The notes under the pieces were generated by a model. It searched no databases and was not told the DNA's origin. It saw only the letters and a program-made list of their open reading frames with translations. Both the position numbers and the translations under genes were made by a program. DNA of 6,003 bases from an uncultured Lachnospiraceae bacterium (GTDB lineage Bacteria; Bacillota; Clostridia; Lachnospirales; Lachnospiraceae): positions 1-6,003 of the forward strand of contig CAKSAI010000210.1 in NCBI GenBank assembly GCA_934434905.1, written 5' to 3'. Positions 1-6,003 of the stretch are shown piece after piece (the stretch's first letter is position 1; each line of letters begins with the position of its first letter).

Positions 1-2031
1 ACCACCACCTATGCGGATAGCCGTGAATTCAGAAAACCCAATATCTTCTCCGTCAAACTCATCTATGCAGATACTGGTTTGCGGATTCATCACATTCAGC
101 AAGTACCACGCCAGCCGGATTTCCACTTTCCCATCCGCATAGCAGAAGTCTGCCAGAGAGCAATACCCGGAGGTTTTGGGGTTCGCGTTTCCATAGCGCA
201 GCAGTCCACCTTCATAATATTGTGGTTCCAGAGTCACATCATCCACCGGAAGATACATTTCGTTGGAGGTATACGTGTATATCCGGTCATAGATTCCGCT
301 GCCCTGCTCATTTCTTATCGCAGATGATTCACCGAATACCCCTTTCAAAACACCATATTTGTAATGGAAGACATCATAATAGGCATCGCACAAAAGCCGT
401 GTATTTTCCTTCCCATTAATCACCAGCAGGAAATCACAATTCTCAGAAAATGTCAGTCCCAGTTTCTCATTCGTTCTGCTGCCGATTCCCAACGTAGAAA
501 TGGGCACATAGTAAGTATCCGTATCAAAATTAAAATGCTCCGGCAGTGTCACACACAGATGCATATAATCAGCATCATACTGCACCGCGACCCCACTGGT
601 TCCAACCTCCGGGACTCCTGCCCAGTCTGTGAATACTCCATCCGGCCAGACATCTGACACATCAAAGCTTAAAATCCCGTAGCTCTGTTCCGCAGAGGAC
701 AGATTATGCGTCCGCAGGGTGGGATCATCCGGATAATACATCACGGTATTCCAGGTTCGCTTGAACCACTCATCCTGCCAGGAGAACAATAATCCGCCGC
801 AGCAGCCCTCCCGGGCAATATCCCGGGTCATGCGGGCATTCAATTCGCCCTGTTCATCCTCCGTAAGACCGCCCTGCTGGTAGCCGCCTGTCCCCCTGTG
901 TGCAACTCCGCGGGAAGTGGATAGTCCATACTCAGCGATCAGCAAGGGAACTGTGTACTGCTGCTTCAGCTCCGCCAGATATGCCCGGAACACATCCTGC
1001 TCCCCCTCCTCATTCCGAAAGGAAAGATAGGATTCCTGGTGATTCATGAACTCAGGGTAATAAGGATATACATCTACCGCCGCAAACAATCCCGGATAAT
1101 ATTTCTTATTGGAAATAATATGCTCCGTATTGACAGATACCGCATCCTCTTCCTCTGCATATGGCTCATTGGGGTGCGTCATCACATCCAGCGTCTGCCA
1201 ATTCAGAAAAGCTACCGGGGTCTGACATTTATAATTGACAGTCTCATAATCGATCAGACAATCTCCGATCCGGCACAGAAACGCTTCAAACGGAGACGCT
1301 TCTTTTGTTGTGGCAAGATACGTGCCTGTGTAATCCGCCTGATCCGGATGGGATGCATTGGTTTCCATTACAAAAGAAGCCGGGTACTCCAGCCCCAGGA
1401 TATAGCCCACCACATACTTGGAAATATCCCTGTCATAAACAGCCGGGGAGAATTCTCCGTACACGGTGTCGCTGCTGCTGCCATGCACGATATCTAAGGT
1501 CTCCTTAACGGAACGCTCAAATGCACTGACAATTATCCCATCGCTCTCCAGCGCATCCGTAAGCTGATACATCAAGTCCTCCGAGAACCAGATTCCCTGG
1601 ATCAGAAACAACGGTTCATCACGATGCCGACTGTTGTAATCGTCAAGGGCCTCATAGAAGTTCGGATTCATGATAGAAAATACCCGTACTGTGTTGGCAT
1701 TCATGGCCGCTATCTCTTCAAACCATTCATAATAGGTATCATAGTCCACATTGGGATTCGCCAGATCCGTAGTCGCCTCCGTCAGTCCCATGTTGACTCC
1801 CTTTATATAGAAAAGGCTCATCACCTTTTCTCCGTTCTTGTAGAAATAGCCATTCTCCCCGGCATAAAATGACATGGTGATCTCTCCGGTGTCCCTGGTC
1901 GGAATGGTATTTTCTGCTCCATTCTTTTCCTGTCCCACTGCCGGATTGCGATTGCCGGTGCATGCCGATATAGATACTGCTGCAGCCATCACTGCCATCA
2001 CAAGGATCCATTTTTTCCAGTATCTCTTCAT
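1..2031 (-). CDS. Lipoprotein with GH-A-like TIM barrel and CBM9-like domain (3'-truncated by window edge)
   Basis: The frame is open for 677 codons from the ATG at 2031 and leaves the window without a stop. Compared with its upstream paralogue, about 40-55 C-terminal residues are missing. Residues 1-24 form a lipoprotein signal: MKRYWKKW, a hydrophobic stretch, then the lipobox ISAC with Cys24 as the predicted lipidated residue. A barrel of about residues 75-425 follows, with recognisable strands: KGVNMG, NTVRVF, FLIQGIW, VVGYILGLE, TPVAFLNW, VDVYPYYP, PLLIAEYG and GGLLFSWQDEW. By clan GH-A rules the predicted acid/base is Glu215 (GLE, after strand 4) and the nucleophile is Glu367 (AEYG, after strand 7). 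A C-terminal beta-rich domain begins near residue 460 (WPDGVFTDW) and resembles CBM9-type modules. The protein is probably tethered to the outer membrane face and acts on, or binds, the glycan made by the neighbouring synthase. The start is fixed by the ATGA overlap and the lipobox. Enzyme family and substrate are not assignable by eye, and a non-catalytic binding role is possible. Confidence 0.92.
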   Translation of the reverse strand, partial: MKRYWKKWILVMAVMAAAVSISACTGNRNPAVGQEKNGAENTIPTRDTGEITMSFYAGENGYFYKNGEKVMSLFYIKGVNMGLTEATTDLANPNVDYDTYYEWFEEIAAMNANTVRVFSIMNPNFYEALDDYNSRHRDEPLFLIQGIWFSEDLMYQLTDALESDGIIVSAFERSVKETLDIVHGSSSDTVYGEFSPAVYDRDISKYVVGYILGLEYPASFVMETNASHPDQADYTGTYLATTKEASPFEAFLCRIGDCLIDYETVNYKCQTPVAFLNWQTLDVMTHPNEPYAEEEDAVSVNTEHIISNKKYYPGLFAAVDVYPYYPEFMNHQESYLSFRNEEGEQDVFRAYLAELKQQYTVPLLIAEYGLSTSRGVAHRGTGGYQQGGLTEDEQGELNARMTRDIAREGCCGGLLFSWQDEWFKRTWNTVMYYPDDPTLRTHNLSSAEQSYGILSFDVSDVWPDGVFTDWAGVPEVGTSGVAVQYDADYMHLCVTLPEHFNFDTDTYYVPISTLGIGSRTNEKLGLTFSENCDFLLVINGKENTRLLCDAYYDVFHYKYGVLKGVFGESSAIRNEQGSGIYDRIYTYTSNEMYLPVDDVTLEPQYYEGGLLRYGNANPKTSGYCSLADFCYADGKVEIRLAWYLLNVMNPQTSICIDEFDGEDIGFSEFTAIRIGGG
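749..782 (-). repeat. Near-identical 34-base segment shared by the two paralogues (copy in lipoprotein gene)
   Basis: This stretch matches 2965-2998 at 33 of 34 positions by direct comparison. It encodes the strand-8 region WQDEWFKRTWN in both proteins. It is a coding repeat from the gene duplication, not a mobile or structural repeat. Confidence 0.85.
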
Positions 2032-4256
2032 GATACGTTTTTCTCCGTTTTTCTGTACTTCTTCAAATAATCCTGAAGTTCATAGTAAGCTGGCTTCAGT
2101 CTCTCATGCCAGGTTGGCATATTCCATTTCGAATAGCTGTAGTTGCCGGATAATGAGATCGATAATTCCGTCCCGTCATTCTTCCGGTATGCAAAACCGA
2201 AATCAAAGCTCTCATAATTCGTAGCTGAGATTACCTGTGTCTTCCAGAAATCATTTATCTGCTGCTTGGACGAAGGATCCATAACATTCAGCAGCTGCCA
2301 GGGAATCCGTATCTCAAGCTTTCCGCTTCCGTAACAAATATCTGTCAAGGACGTATAATCCTCATCCTTCGGATTTCCATTGCCATATTGAAGTACCCCT
2401 GTCTCATAGAGCTTATCCGATACCTCCTGTCCCGTTCCCTTTACCGTCAGATGATAGCCATAACACATCCGCATGGGATTAAAGATCCCGCTGTCCGGGA
2501 TATCCGCTCCCTCCTGCACCGGATAGTCCGATAACATTCTGGATTCAATAAAATAATAGTAAAACGCATCATAATAACTGTCTACATATATATGGGAATC
2601 CGCCGCTCCATGAATCTTGATCAAAAAATCTACGCCATCATCAAAATTCAGGTTGTAATCCGCAGCTTTCTCATTTCCTTGTCCCTCCATGGTATTGATG
2701 GGAATATAAAGCTCGTCATTATTAAAATCATACCCCGGTGCATCCGCCATCAGATACAGATACCTTTCATCACTTTTTACATACAGCTTTCCCTGCTCTG
2801 TGGTAACCAACGGCTGTGTGCTGTTCCATTCAGACATATCTCCATCCACATAACACACGGACTCTGTTTTTCCCGGATCGAAGGTCAGAAGACCAAAGCA
2901 CTGTTCCGTGGTCTGGATATTACTCCAGAAGGGACGGCGATCCGCAATGTCAAACATGACATTGTTCCAGGTTCGTTTGAACCACTCATCCTGCCAGGTA
3001 AATACAATTCCTCCGGCATAACCGGCATCCCGGATGTCTTCGAAAAGACTGACCAGCATCGCTCCCTGCCTCGTCTCATCGATACGCCCCTGATCGTAGC
3101 CCATGACACTCTCGTGTCCCTTTCCCCTGGAGGTAGGCAGTCCAAACTCCGCCACGAGGATAGGCATGGTATGTGCCAGCTTCAGATCCTCCAGATAAGC
3201 CCGGTAGGTATCCACCGTTCCATCTTCCTGTACATACTCCAGATAGTCCAACTGATAATTCAGGCTGTCCGGATAATAGGGATAGATATGGTAAGAGGCA
3301 AACATCCCCGGTCCGAAATTCCTGGATTTTACATTTTCCGTATTCACAGAGACCTTATCCTCATCCTCGTGGGGTTCATTGGGATGGGTCAGTGGATCTG
3401 TGGTGATCCAGTTTGAAAAAGCCAGCGGTGTCTGAAACTGATATTTTTCTGTCTCATACGCGATCATGGCGTCTCCCGCGCGGCACAAAAAAGCCTCAAA
3501 GGGTGTAGCTGTCTGCGTATACAGATATTCCCCATCGTAGTCCTTTTTATCCATATGCTGCTGATTGGTGGTGAGCACCAGATTCGGATCCCACTCGATA
3601 CCAATGATCCAGCCCACCAGCCACCTGGATACATCCACGGTATAAGTTCCGGATGCCTCCCCGGCCTGCTCCGCTATGACGGCATTTCCATGTATCACAT
3701 CAACCATATTCAAAGCATCATTTTTAAAATCCGTCAATATTTTTTCGTTTTCTGCATACACGTCCGACAAGCGCTCGATATCATCCTCATTCAGCCAGAT
3801 GCCTTGATAGAGATACAGCGGATTGGCTGCCTGGGAATTAAAATCACTTAGAGCCAGGTAGAACTGCGGCCTCATGGTCGTGTAGACACGGATACAGTTA
3901 CAGTTCATCTCGCTGATATACTCAAACCATCGGTAATAGGTATCATAGGATATGGTAAGGTCACCCGGAAACAATGCCGGCTCCGTAGCTCCGATATTTA
4001 CCCCGGTCATGAACAGTTCCTGCCATTCCCCATTCCGGTAAATGTAGAACCCCTCCTCCTCTGCCTTAAAGCGATAGCTGACGCCGGACGAAGGATCTGT
4101 ATATTGCTCCGCTCCACTGCCGGACGCTGCACCCTCCTCCTTTTTTGCCGTAAAAAAGGATAATCCGTGTACTCCAAACCGCTCCAGAACACCAATCTGG
4201 GCAAGGATAAACAAAACAACCAATGTTGCAACAACAGCTGCGACTGTTTTTTTCAC
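2028..4256 (-). CDS. Membrane-anchored extracellular GH-A-like glycoside hydrolase with CBM9-like C-terminal domain
   Basis: A complete 742-residue protein starting at GTG. Residues about 4-22 are a hydrophobic signal-anchor with no lipobox, so the body should sit outside the cell on one membrane helix. A polar linker (about 37-60) leads to a TIM barrel of about 80-425 with strands FMTGVNIG, NCIRVY, LYLYQGIW, LVGWIIGIE, TPLAFSNW, SYHIYPYYP, PILVAEFG and GGIVFTWQDEW. Clan GH-A logic predicts Glu221 as acid/base and Glu370 as nucleophile. Trp421 at the end of strand 8 fits the usual sugar-stacking aromatic. From about 470 (VDGDMSEW) to 705 comes a beta-rich CBM9/DOMON-like module containing the Tyr-rich run YYDAFYYYF. 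The Lys-rich tail is polar. It is a close architectural paralogue of the next gene and overlaps both neighbours by 4 bases. The likely role is to cleave, edit or bind the exported polysaccharide, as PslG or BcsZ do elsewhere. The CDS is certain, the hydrolase fold probable, and the substrate unknown. Confidence 0.94.
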   Translation of the reverse strand: MKKTVAAVVATLVVLFILAQIGVLERFGVHGLSFFTAKKEEGAASGSGAEQYTDPSSGVSYRFKAEEEGFYIYRNGEWQELFMTGVNIGATEPALFPGDLTISYDTYYRWFEYISEMNCNCIRVYTTMRPQFYLALSDFNSQAANPLYLYQGIWLNEDDIERLSDVYAENEKILTDFKNDALNMVDVIHGNAVIAEQAGEASGTYTVDVSRWLVGWIIGIEWDPNLVLTTNQQHMDKKDYDGEYLYTQTATPFEAFLCRAGDAMIAYETEKYQFQTPLAFSNWITTDPLTHPNEPHEDEDKVSVNTENVKSRNFGPGMFASYHIYPYYPDSLNYQLDYLEYVQEDGTVDTYRAYLEDLKLAHTMPILVAEFGLPTSRGKGHESVMGYDQGRIDETRQGAMLVSLFEDIRDAGYAGGIVFTWQDEWFKRTWNNVMFDIADRRPFWSNIQTTEQCFGLLTFDPGKTESVCYVDGDMSEWNSTQPLVTTEQGKLYVKSDERYLYLMADAPGYDFNNDELYIPINTMEGQGNEKAADYNLNFDDGVDFLIKIHGAADSHIYVDSYYDAFYYYFIESRMLSDYPVQEGADIPDSGIFNPMRMCYGYHLTVKGTGQEVSDKLYETGVLQYGNGNPKDEDYTSLTDICYGSGKLEIRIPWQLLNVMDPSSKQQINDFWKTQVISATNYESFDFGFAYRKNDGTELSISLSGNYSYSKWNMPTWHERLKPAYYELQDYLKKYRKTEKNVS
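2029..2047 (-). promoter_or_regulatory. Ribosome binding site and ATGA coupling site of the lipoprotein gene
   Basis: CGGAG (complement of 2043-2047) lies 11 bases before the ATG at 2031-2029, a longer than ideal spacing. The ATG overlaps the upstream stop TGA (2030-2028), so initiation here may rely on ribosomes ending the previous gene. Confidence 0.6.
2965..2998 (-). repeat. Near-identical 34-base segment shared by the two paralogues (copy in 742-aa gene)
   Basis: This is the partner of 749-782, with one synonymous C/T difference within the Lys-Arg part of the motif. The surrounding DNA of the two genes is clearly diverged, so this is the most conserved patch that I noticed between them. 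Confidence 0.85.
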
Positions 4257-5665
4257 TGCTCCAGCTCCTTTCTCTTAATCTTTCCCCATGTTTTTCTAAG
4301 CTTACGGTACTTGACAAGCCCTTCCACACGGAAAATCGTAATCATCTGCCGATATCCGAAATTCTCCAGCACAGCATATAACGAAATTGCCAGGCTCTGC
4401 TTCGCCGTCATAATCCCTCTGTGCGTATACTGTTCAAGAATCAGGCTGCCAATCGACAGAATCACACCCAAAAGCGCCGCAAGCAGAAAATATACGATAA
4501 AGAAGAACATATTCAGCTCTCCCAAGAGAAGCGAAAAGGGGATAAAAAAGTATCCCAGTACCTCAACCAGGGCACCAAACAGCTCAAAAATCCAATTATA
4601 CGGAATTGCCAAAAGTCCCACCATACCATACCTTGGGTTCAAAAACATGTATTTGTAGGAAAGCAGGGTATCCAGAAGTCCGATCTGCCACCGACGACGC
4701 TGGCTCCGGATGTCTCCCACAGACATAGGTCCCTGTGTCCAGCATACCGCATCGGAGGAAAAAATAATTTTATATCTGCGCTTATGCCTGCGCATATACT
4801 GGTGAAGCCGTACAACGATCTCCATATCTTCCCCGATGGTATTGGTCTTATATCCGCCCACCTCAATCACTGCCTGCTTCTTGAACACACCAAAAGCACC
4901 CGACACGATCAGAATGGAATTGGTCGCCCCCCAGCTCACACGGCCGGAGAGGAAGGAGCGGTAATACTCCACAATCTGAAATCTTTCGATCATTTTGGGC
5001 GGCATGGAAAAATCATAAAACTTACCGTCCCGTATTTTGGCTCCGTTGGCGATCCGCACAAGTCCTCCCGCCACGATGGTATCCGTATTTTTTAAGAATT
5101 CCACTGACAGCTTTAATAACGCATCTGTTTCAATACGTGAGTCCGCATCCAGACAGGCGAACAAGGGATAGGAGGACGCATTGATCCCTGCGTTTAAAGC
5201 GTCCGATTTTCCGCCGTTTTCCTTATCTACATACAGCAGATTCGGATATTTTATATTACAGTATACACCTCTTACCTTTTGTGTGGGTATTGATACCCGG
5301 ACAGCAGTCTCAATCTTATAAAGTTCAAATGCCTCTATGATCAATTCATGAGTTCGGTCAGTGGAGCCATCATTGACCACCACGATTTCAAATTCCGGAT
5401 AGTCTATTTTCATCAGAGAGCGGATGTTCTGTACAATATTCTCCTCCTCGTTATTGGCCGGTATCAAAAGCGATATGGGCAAGAGGTTCTCACTGGATAC
5501 ATATCTGCCATAGTCGTTGGAGCGCCTCTGTCTGGCAGCTTGGCGCACCCGCACAAAGGAAATGATAAGCTGCAGAATGTAAATAAGGGAGAGTGTGATG
5601 GTAAAGGCCATACAAAAGTAATTAAAGAACGAAATCATCGCCCGCATGATCTGCATAAAACTCAT
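4253..5665 (-). CDS. Processive family-2 glycosyltransferase, polysaccharide synthase (PgaC/IcaA/hyaluronan synthase-like)
   Basis: A complete 470-residue membrane GT2 that should polymerise a glycan from a nucleotide sugar at the cytoplasmic face. An N-terminal membrane helix (about 14-37) precedes the GT-A domain (about 62-330). Visible motifs are VVVNDGSTD with Asp99, ENGGKSDALNAG (149-160), the nucleotide/metal-binding DxD in CLDADS (Asp173, Asp175), the acceptor-side SGAFGVF (255-261), GED with the putative catalytic base Asp280, and the processive-synthase motif QRRRW (322-326). Two or more membrane or interfacial helices follow (about 350-380 and 384-410), then a conserved-looking C-terminal segment (ENFGYRQ, 434-440) and a basic tail. 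The length fits PgaC/IcaA-type synthases better than BcsA, and no PilZ c-di-GMP domain is present. Its ATG overlaps the stop of the HEAT gene and its stop overlaps the GTG of the next gene. The sugar specificity (GlcNAc, glucose or other) cannot be told from these motifs. Confidence 0.96.
   Translation of the reverse strand: MSFMQIMRAMISFFNYFCMAFTITLSLIYILQLIISFVRVRQAARQRRSNDYGRYVSSENLLPISLLIPANNEEENIVQNIRSLMKIDYPEFEIVVVNDGSTDRTHELIIEAFELYKIETAVRVSIPTQKVRGVYCNIKYPNLLYVDKENGGKSDALNAGINASSYPLFACLDADSRIETDALLKLSVEFLKNTDTIVAGGLVRIANGAKIRDGKFYDFSMPPKMIERFQIVEYYRSFLSGRVSWGATNSILIVSGAFGVFKKQAVIEVGGYKTNTIGEDMEIVVRLHQYMRRHKRRYKIIFSSDAVCWTQGPMSVGDIRSQRRRWQIGLLDTLLSYKYMFLNPRYGMVGLLAIPYNWIFELFGALVEVLGYFFIPFSLLLGELNMFFFIVYFLLAALLGVILSIGSLILEQYTHRGIMTAKQSLAISLYAVLENFGYRQMITIFRVEGLVKYRKLRKTWGKIKRKELEQ
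4254..4271 (-). promoter_or_regulatory. Strong ribosome binding site deciding a GTG start for the 742-aa protein
   Basis: AAAGGAG (complement of 4265-4271) sits 8 bases before GTG at 4256-4254, which overlaps the glycosyltransferase stop TGA (4255-4253). The next in-frame methionine is residue 83, after the signal-anchor, so the GTG start is required to keep the membrane segment. This is the best Shine-Dalgarno match of the cluster. Confidence 0.85.
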
Positions 5666-6003
5666 TTTGCATTCCCCCTCACATCAACTTTTCGGTATAA
5701 CGAATATTTCACTGCATCTGCTGCATATTTATCGTAGCCGCCCAGAATATCTTCCAGTTCCCGGATTCCGACATTCATTTTCAAAAGTGCGTCTGCCGCT
5801 GCCTGGCGCACCCACCACTCCTGGTCACCCGCAGCTTCCTTAACAGCCGCAATGGCTGCCGGAGAGCGCAGCAGGCTCAATCCCTTAACGGCATAAGAAC
5901 GGACTACCCACTCGCGATCCTTTGATGCCACAATAAGAATATGTTCATTCTTCGGTTTTGCAAGATCCCCGAGAGCCTTGACACAGGCAATCCTCATATT
6001 TAC
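5662..6003 (-). CDS. HEAT-repeat protein, C-terminal part (5' end beyond window)
   Basis: 113 codons are visible and the frame is open to the right edge, reading V-N before the first methionine, so the real start probably lies outside the window. The visible part is made of helical repeats of about 31 residues. Two adjacent units align directly: DREWVVRSYAVKGL and DQEWWVRQAAADAL. A preceding unit starts around MRIACVKALGDL, and a degenerate last one lies around KYAADAVKYSL. The VR..A...L signature is typical of bacterial HEAT / PBS-lyase-type HEAT proteins. There is no signal or membrane segment in the visible part, so it is probably cytoplasmic, although an N-terminal membrane or enzymatic domain could lie upstream. 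HEAT arrays usually bind proteins. The 4-base overlap with the glycosyltransferase gene suggests matched production and perhaps a scaffold or control role for the synthase; this is inference. Confidence 0.9.
   Translation of the reverse strand, partial: VNMRIACVKALGDLAKPKNEHILIVASKDREWVVRSYAVKGLSLLRSPAAIAAVKEAAGDQEWWVRQAAADALLKMNVGIRELEDILGGYDKYAADAVKYSLYRKVDVRGNAK
5663..5680 (-). promoter_or_regulatory. Ribosome binding site and ATGA coupling site of the glycosyltransferase gene
   Basis: A purine run GAGGGGG (complement of 5674-5680) lies 8 bases before the ATG at 5665-5663, inside the 3' end of the HEAT gene. The ATG overlaps the HEAT stop TGA (5664-5662), a classic translational coupling layout that supports this start. 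Confidence 0.75.

Noticed and set aside
1162..1176. NEP of HPNEP as the GH-A acid/base
   Set aside because: It follows strand 5 rather than strand 4. The GLE/GIE glutamates at the end of the VVGYILG or LVGWIIG strand fit the expected position and spacing better.
1039..1497. Plus-strand open frame of 152 codons
   Set aside because: It is antisense to the lipoprotein gene, which reads open through 1-2031 and matches its paralogue along this whole stretch.
2592..3416. Plus-strand open frame of 274 codons
   Set aside because: It lies wholly inside the 742-aa gene on the other strand. Its translation shows no domain pattern, while the minus-strand product has clear barrel and anchor features.
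4421..5095. Plus-strand open frame of 224 codons
   Set aside because: It is antisense to the glycosyltransferase catalytic and membrane region, whose motifs are unmistakable. Its product is basic, His-rich and low in structure, as expected of a shadow frame.
4253..5665. Cellulose synthase BcsA
   Set aside because: The protein is too short, has no PilZ domain and has too few membrane helices. The GED and QRRRW motifs are shared by all processive GT2 synthases, so a cellulose call is not supported.
5662..5997. HEAT gene as a complete 111-aa protein starting at 5997
   Set aside because: The frame stays open to the window edge and the first methionine falls inside a repeat helix. I see no room to judge a ribosome binding site, so it is treated as the end of a longer gene.

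Overview
The window holds four genes, all on the minus strand and read from right to left, in one tightly packed cluster with no intergenic space. In transcription order they are: the C-terminal part of a HEAT-repeat protein (runs off the right edge), a complete membrane family-2 glycosyltransferase of the processive polysaccharide-synthase type (470 aa), a complete membrane-anchored extracellular protein of 742 aa with a clan GH-A-like TIM barrel and a CBM9-like C-terminal domain, and a second protein of the same architecture made as a lipoprotein (677 codons visible, runs off the left edge). Each junction is a 4-base overlap of start and stop (ATGA, GTGA, ATGA), so the genes are almost certainly co-transcribed and translationally coupled. 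No promoter, terminator, RNA gene, mobile element or CRISPR array is visible.

The organism is probably a Gram-positive anaerobe of the Clostridia, plausibly Lachnospiraceae. The reasons are purine-rich AGGAG-type ribosome binding sites, a lipoprotein and a signal-anchored enzyme with no sign of outer-membrane export parts, moderate GC content, cysteine-rich secreted proteins, and a glycosyltransferase sequence style that I associate with clostridial genomes. This placement is inference from style and recall, not from a marker gene.

The best reading is a synthase-dependent extracellular polysaccharide locus. The glycosyltransferase would polymerise a glycan from a nucleotide sugar on the cytoplasmic face and pass it through the membrane. 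The two surface-tethered barrel proteins would trim, remodel or bind the emerging chain, a role filled in other systems by hydrolases such as BcsZ, PslG or PgaB. The HEAT protein would be a cytoplasmic scaffold or regulator. The combination of a HEAT protein, a synthase without a PilZ domain, and a tandem pair of differently anchored GH-A-like paralogues matches none of the well-described cellulose, PNAG, Pel, Psl or alginate operons that I know. It is the most interesting content here. Substrate and product cannot be read from the sequence.
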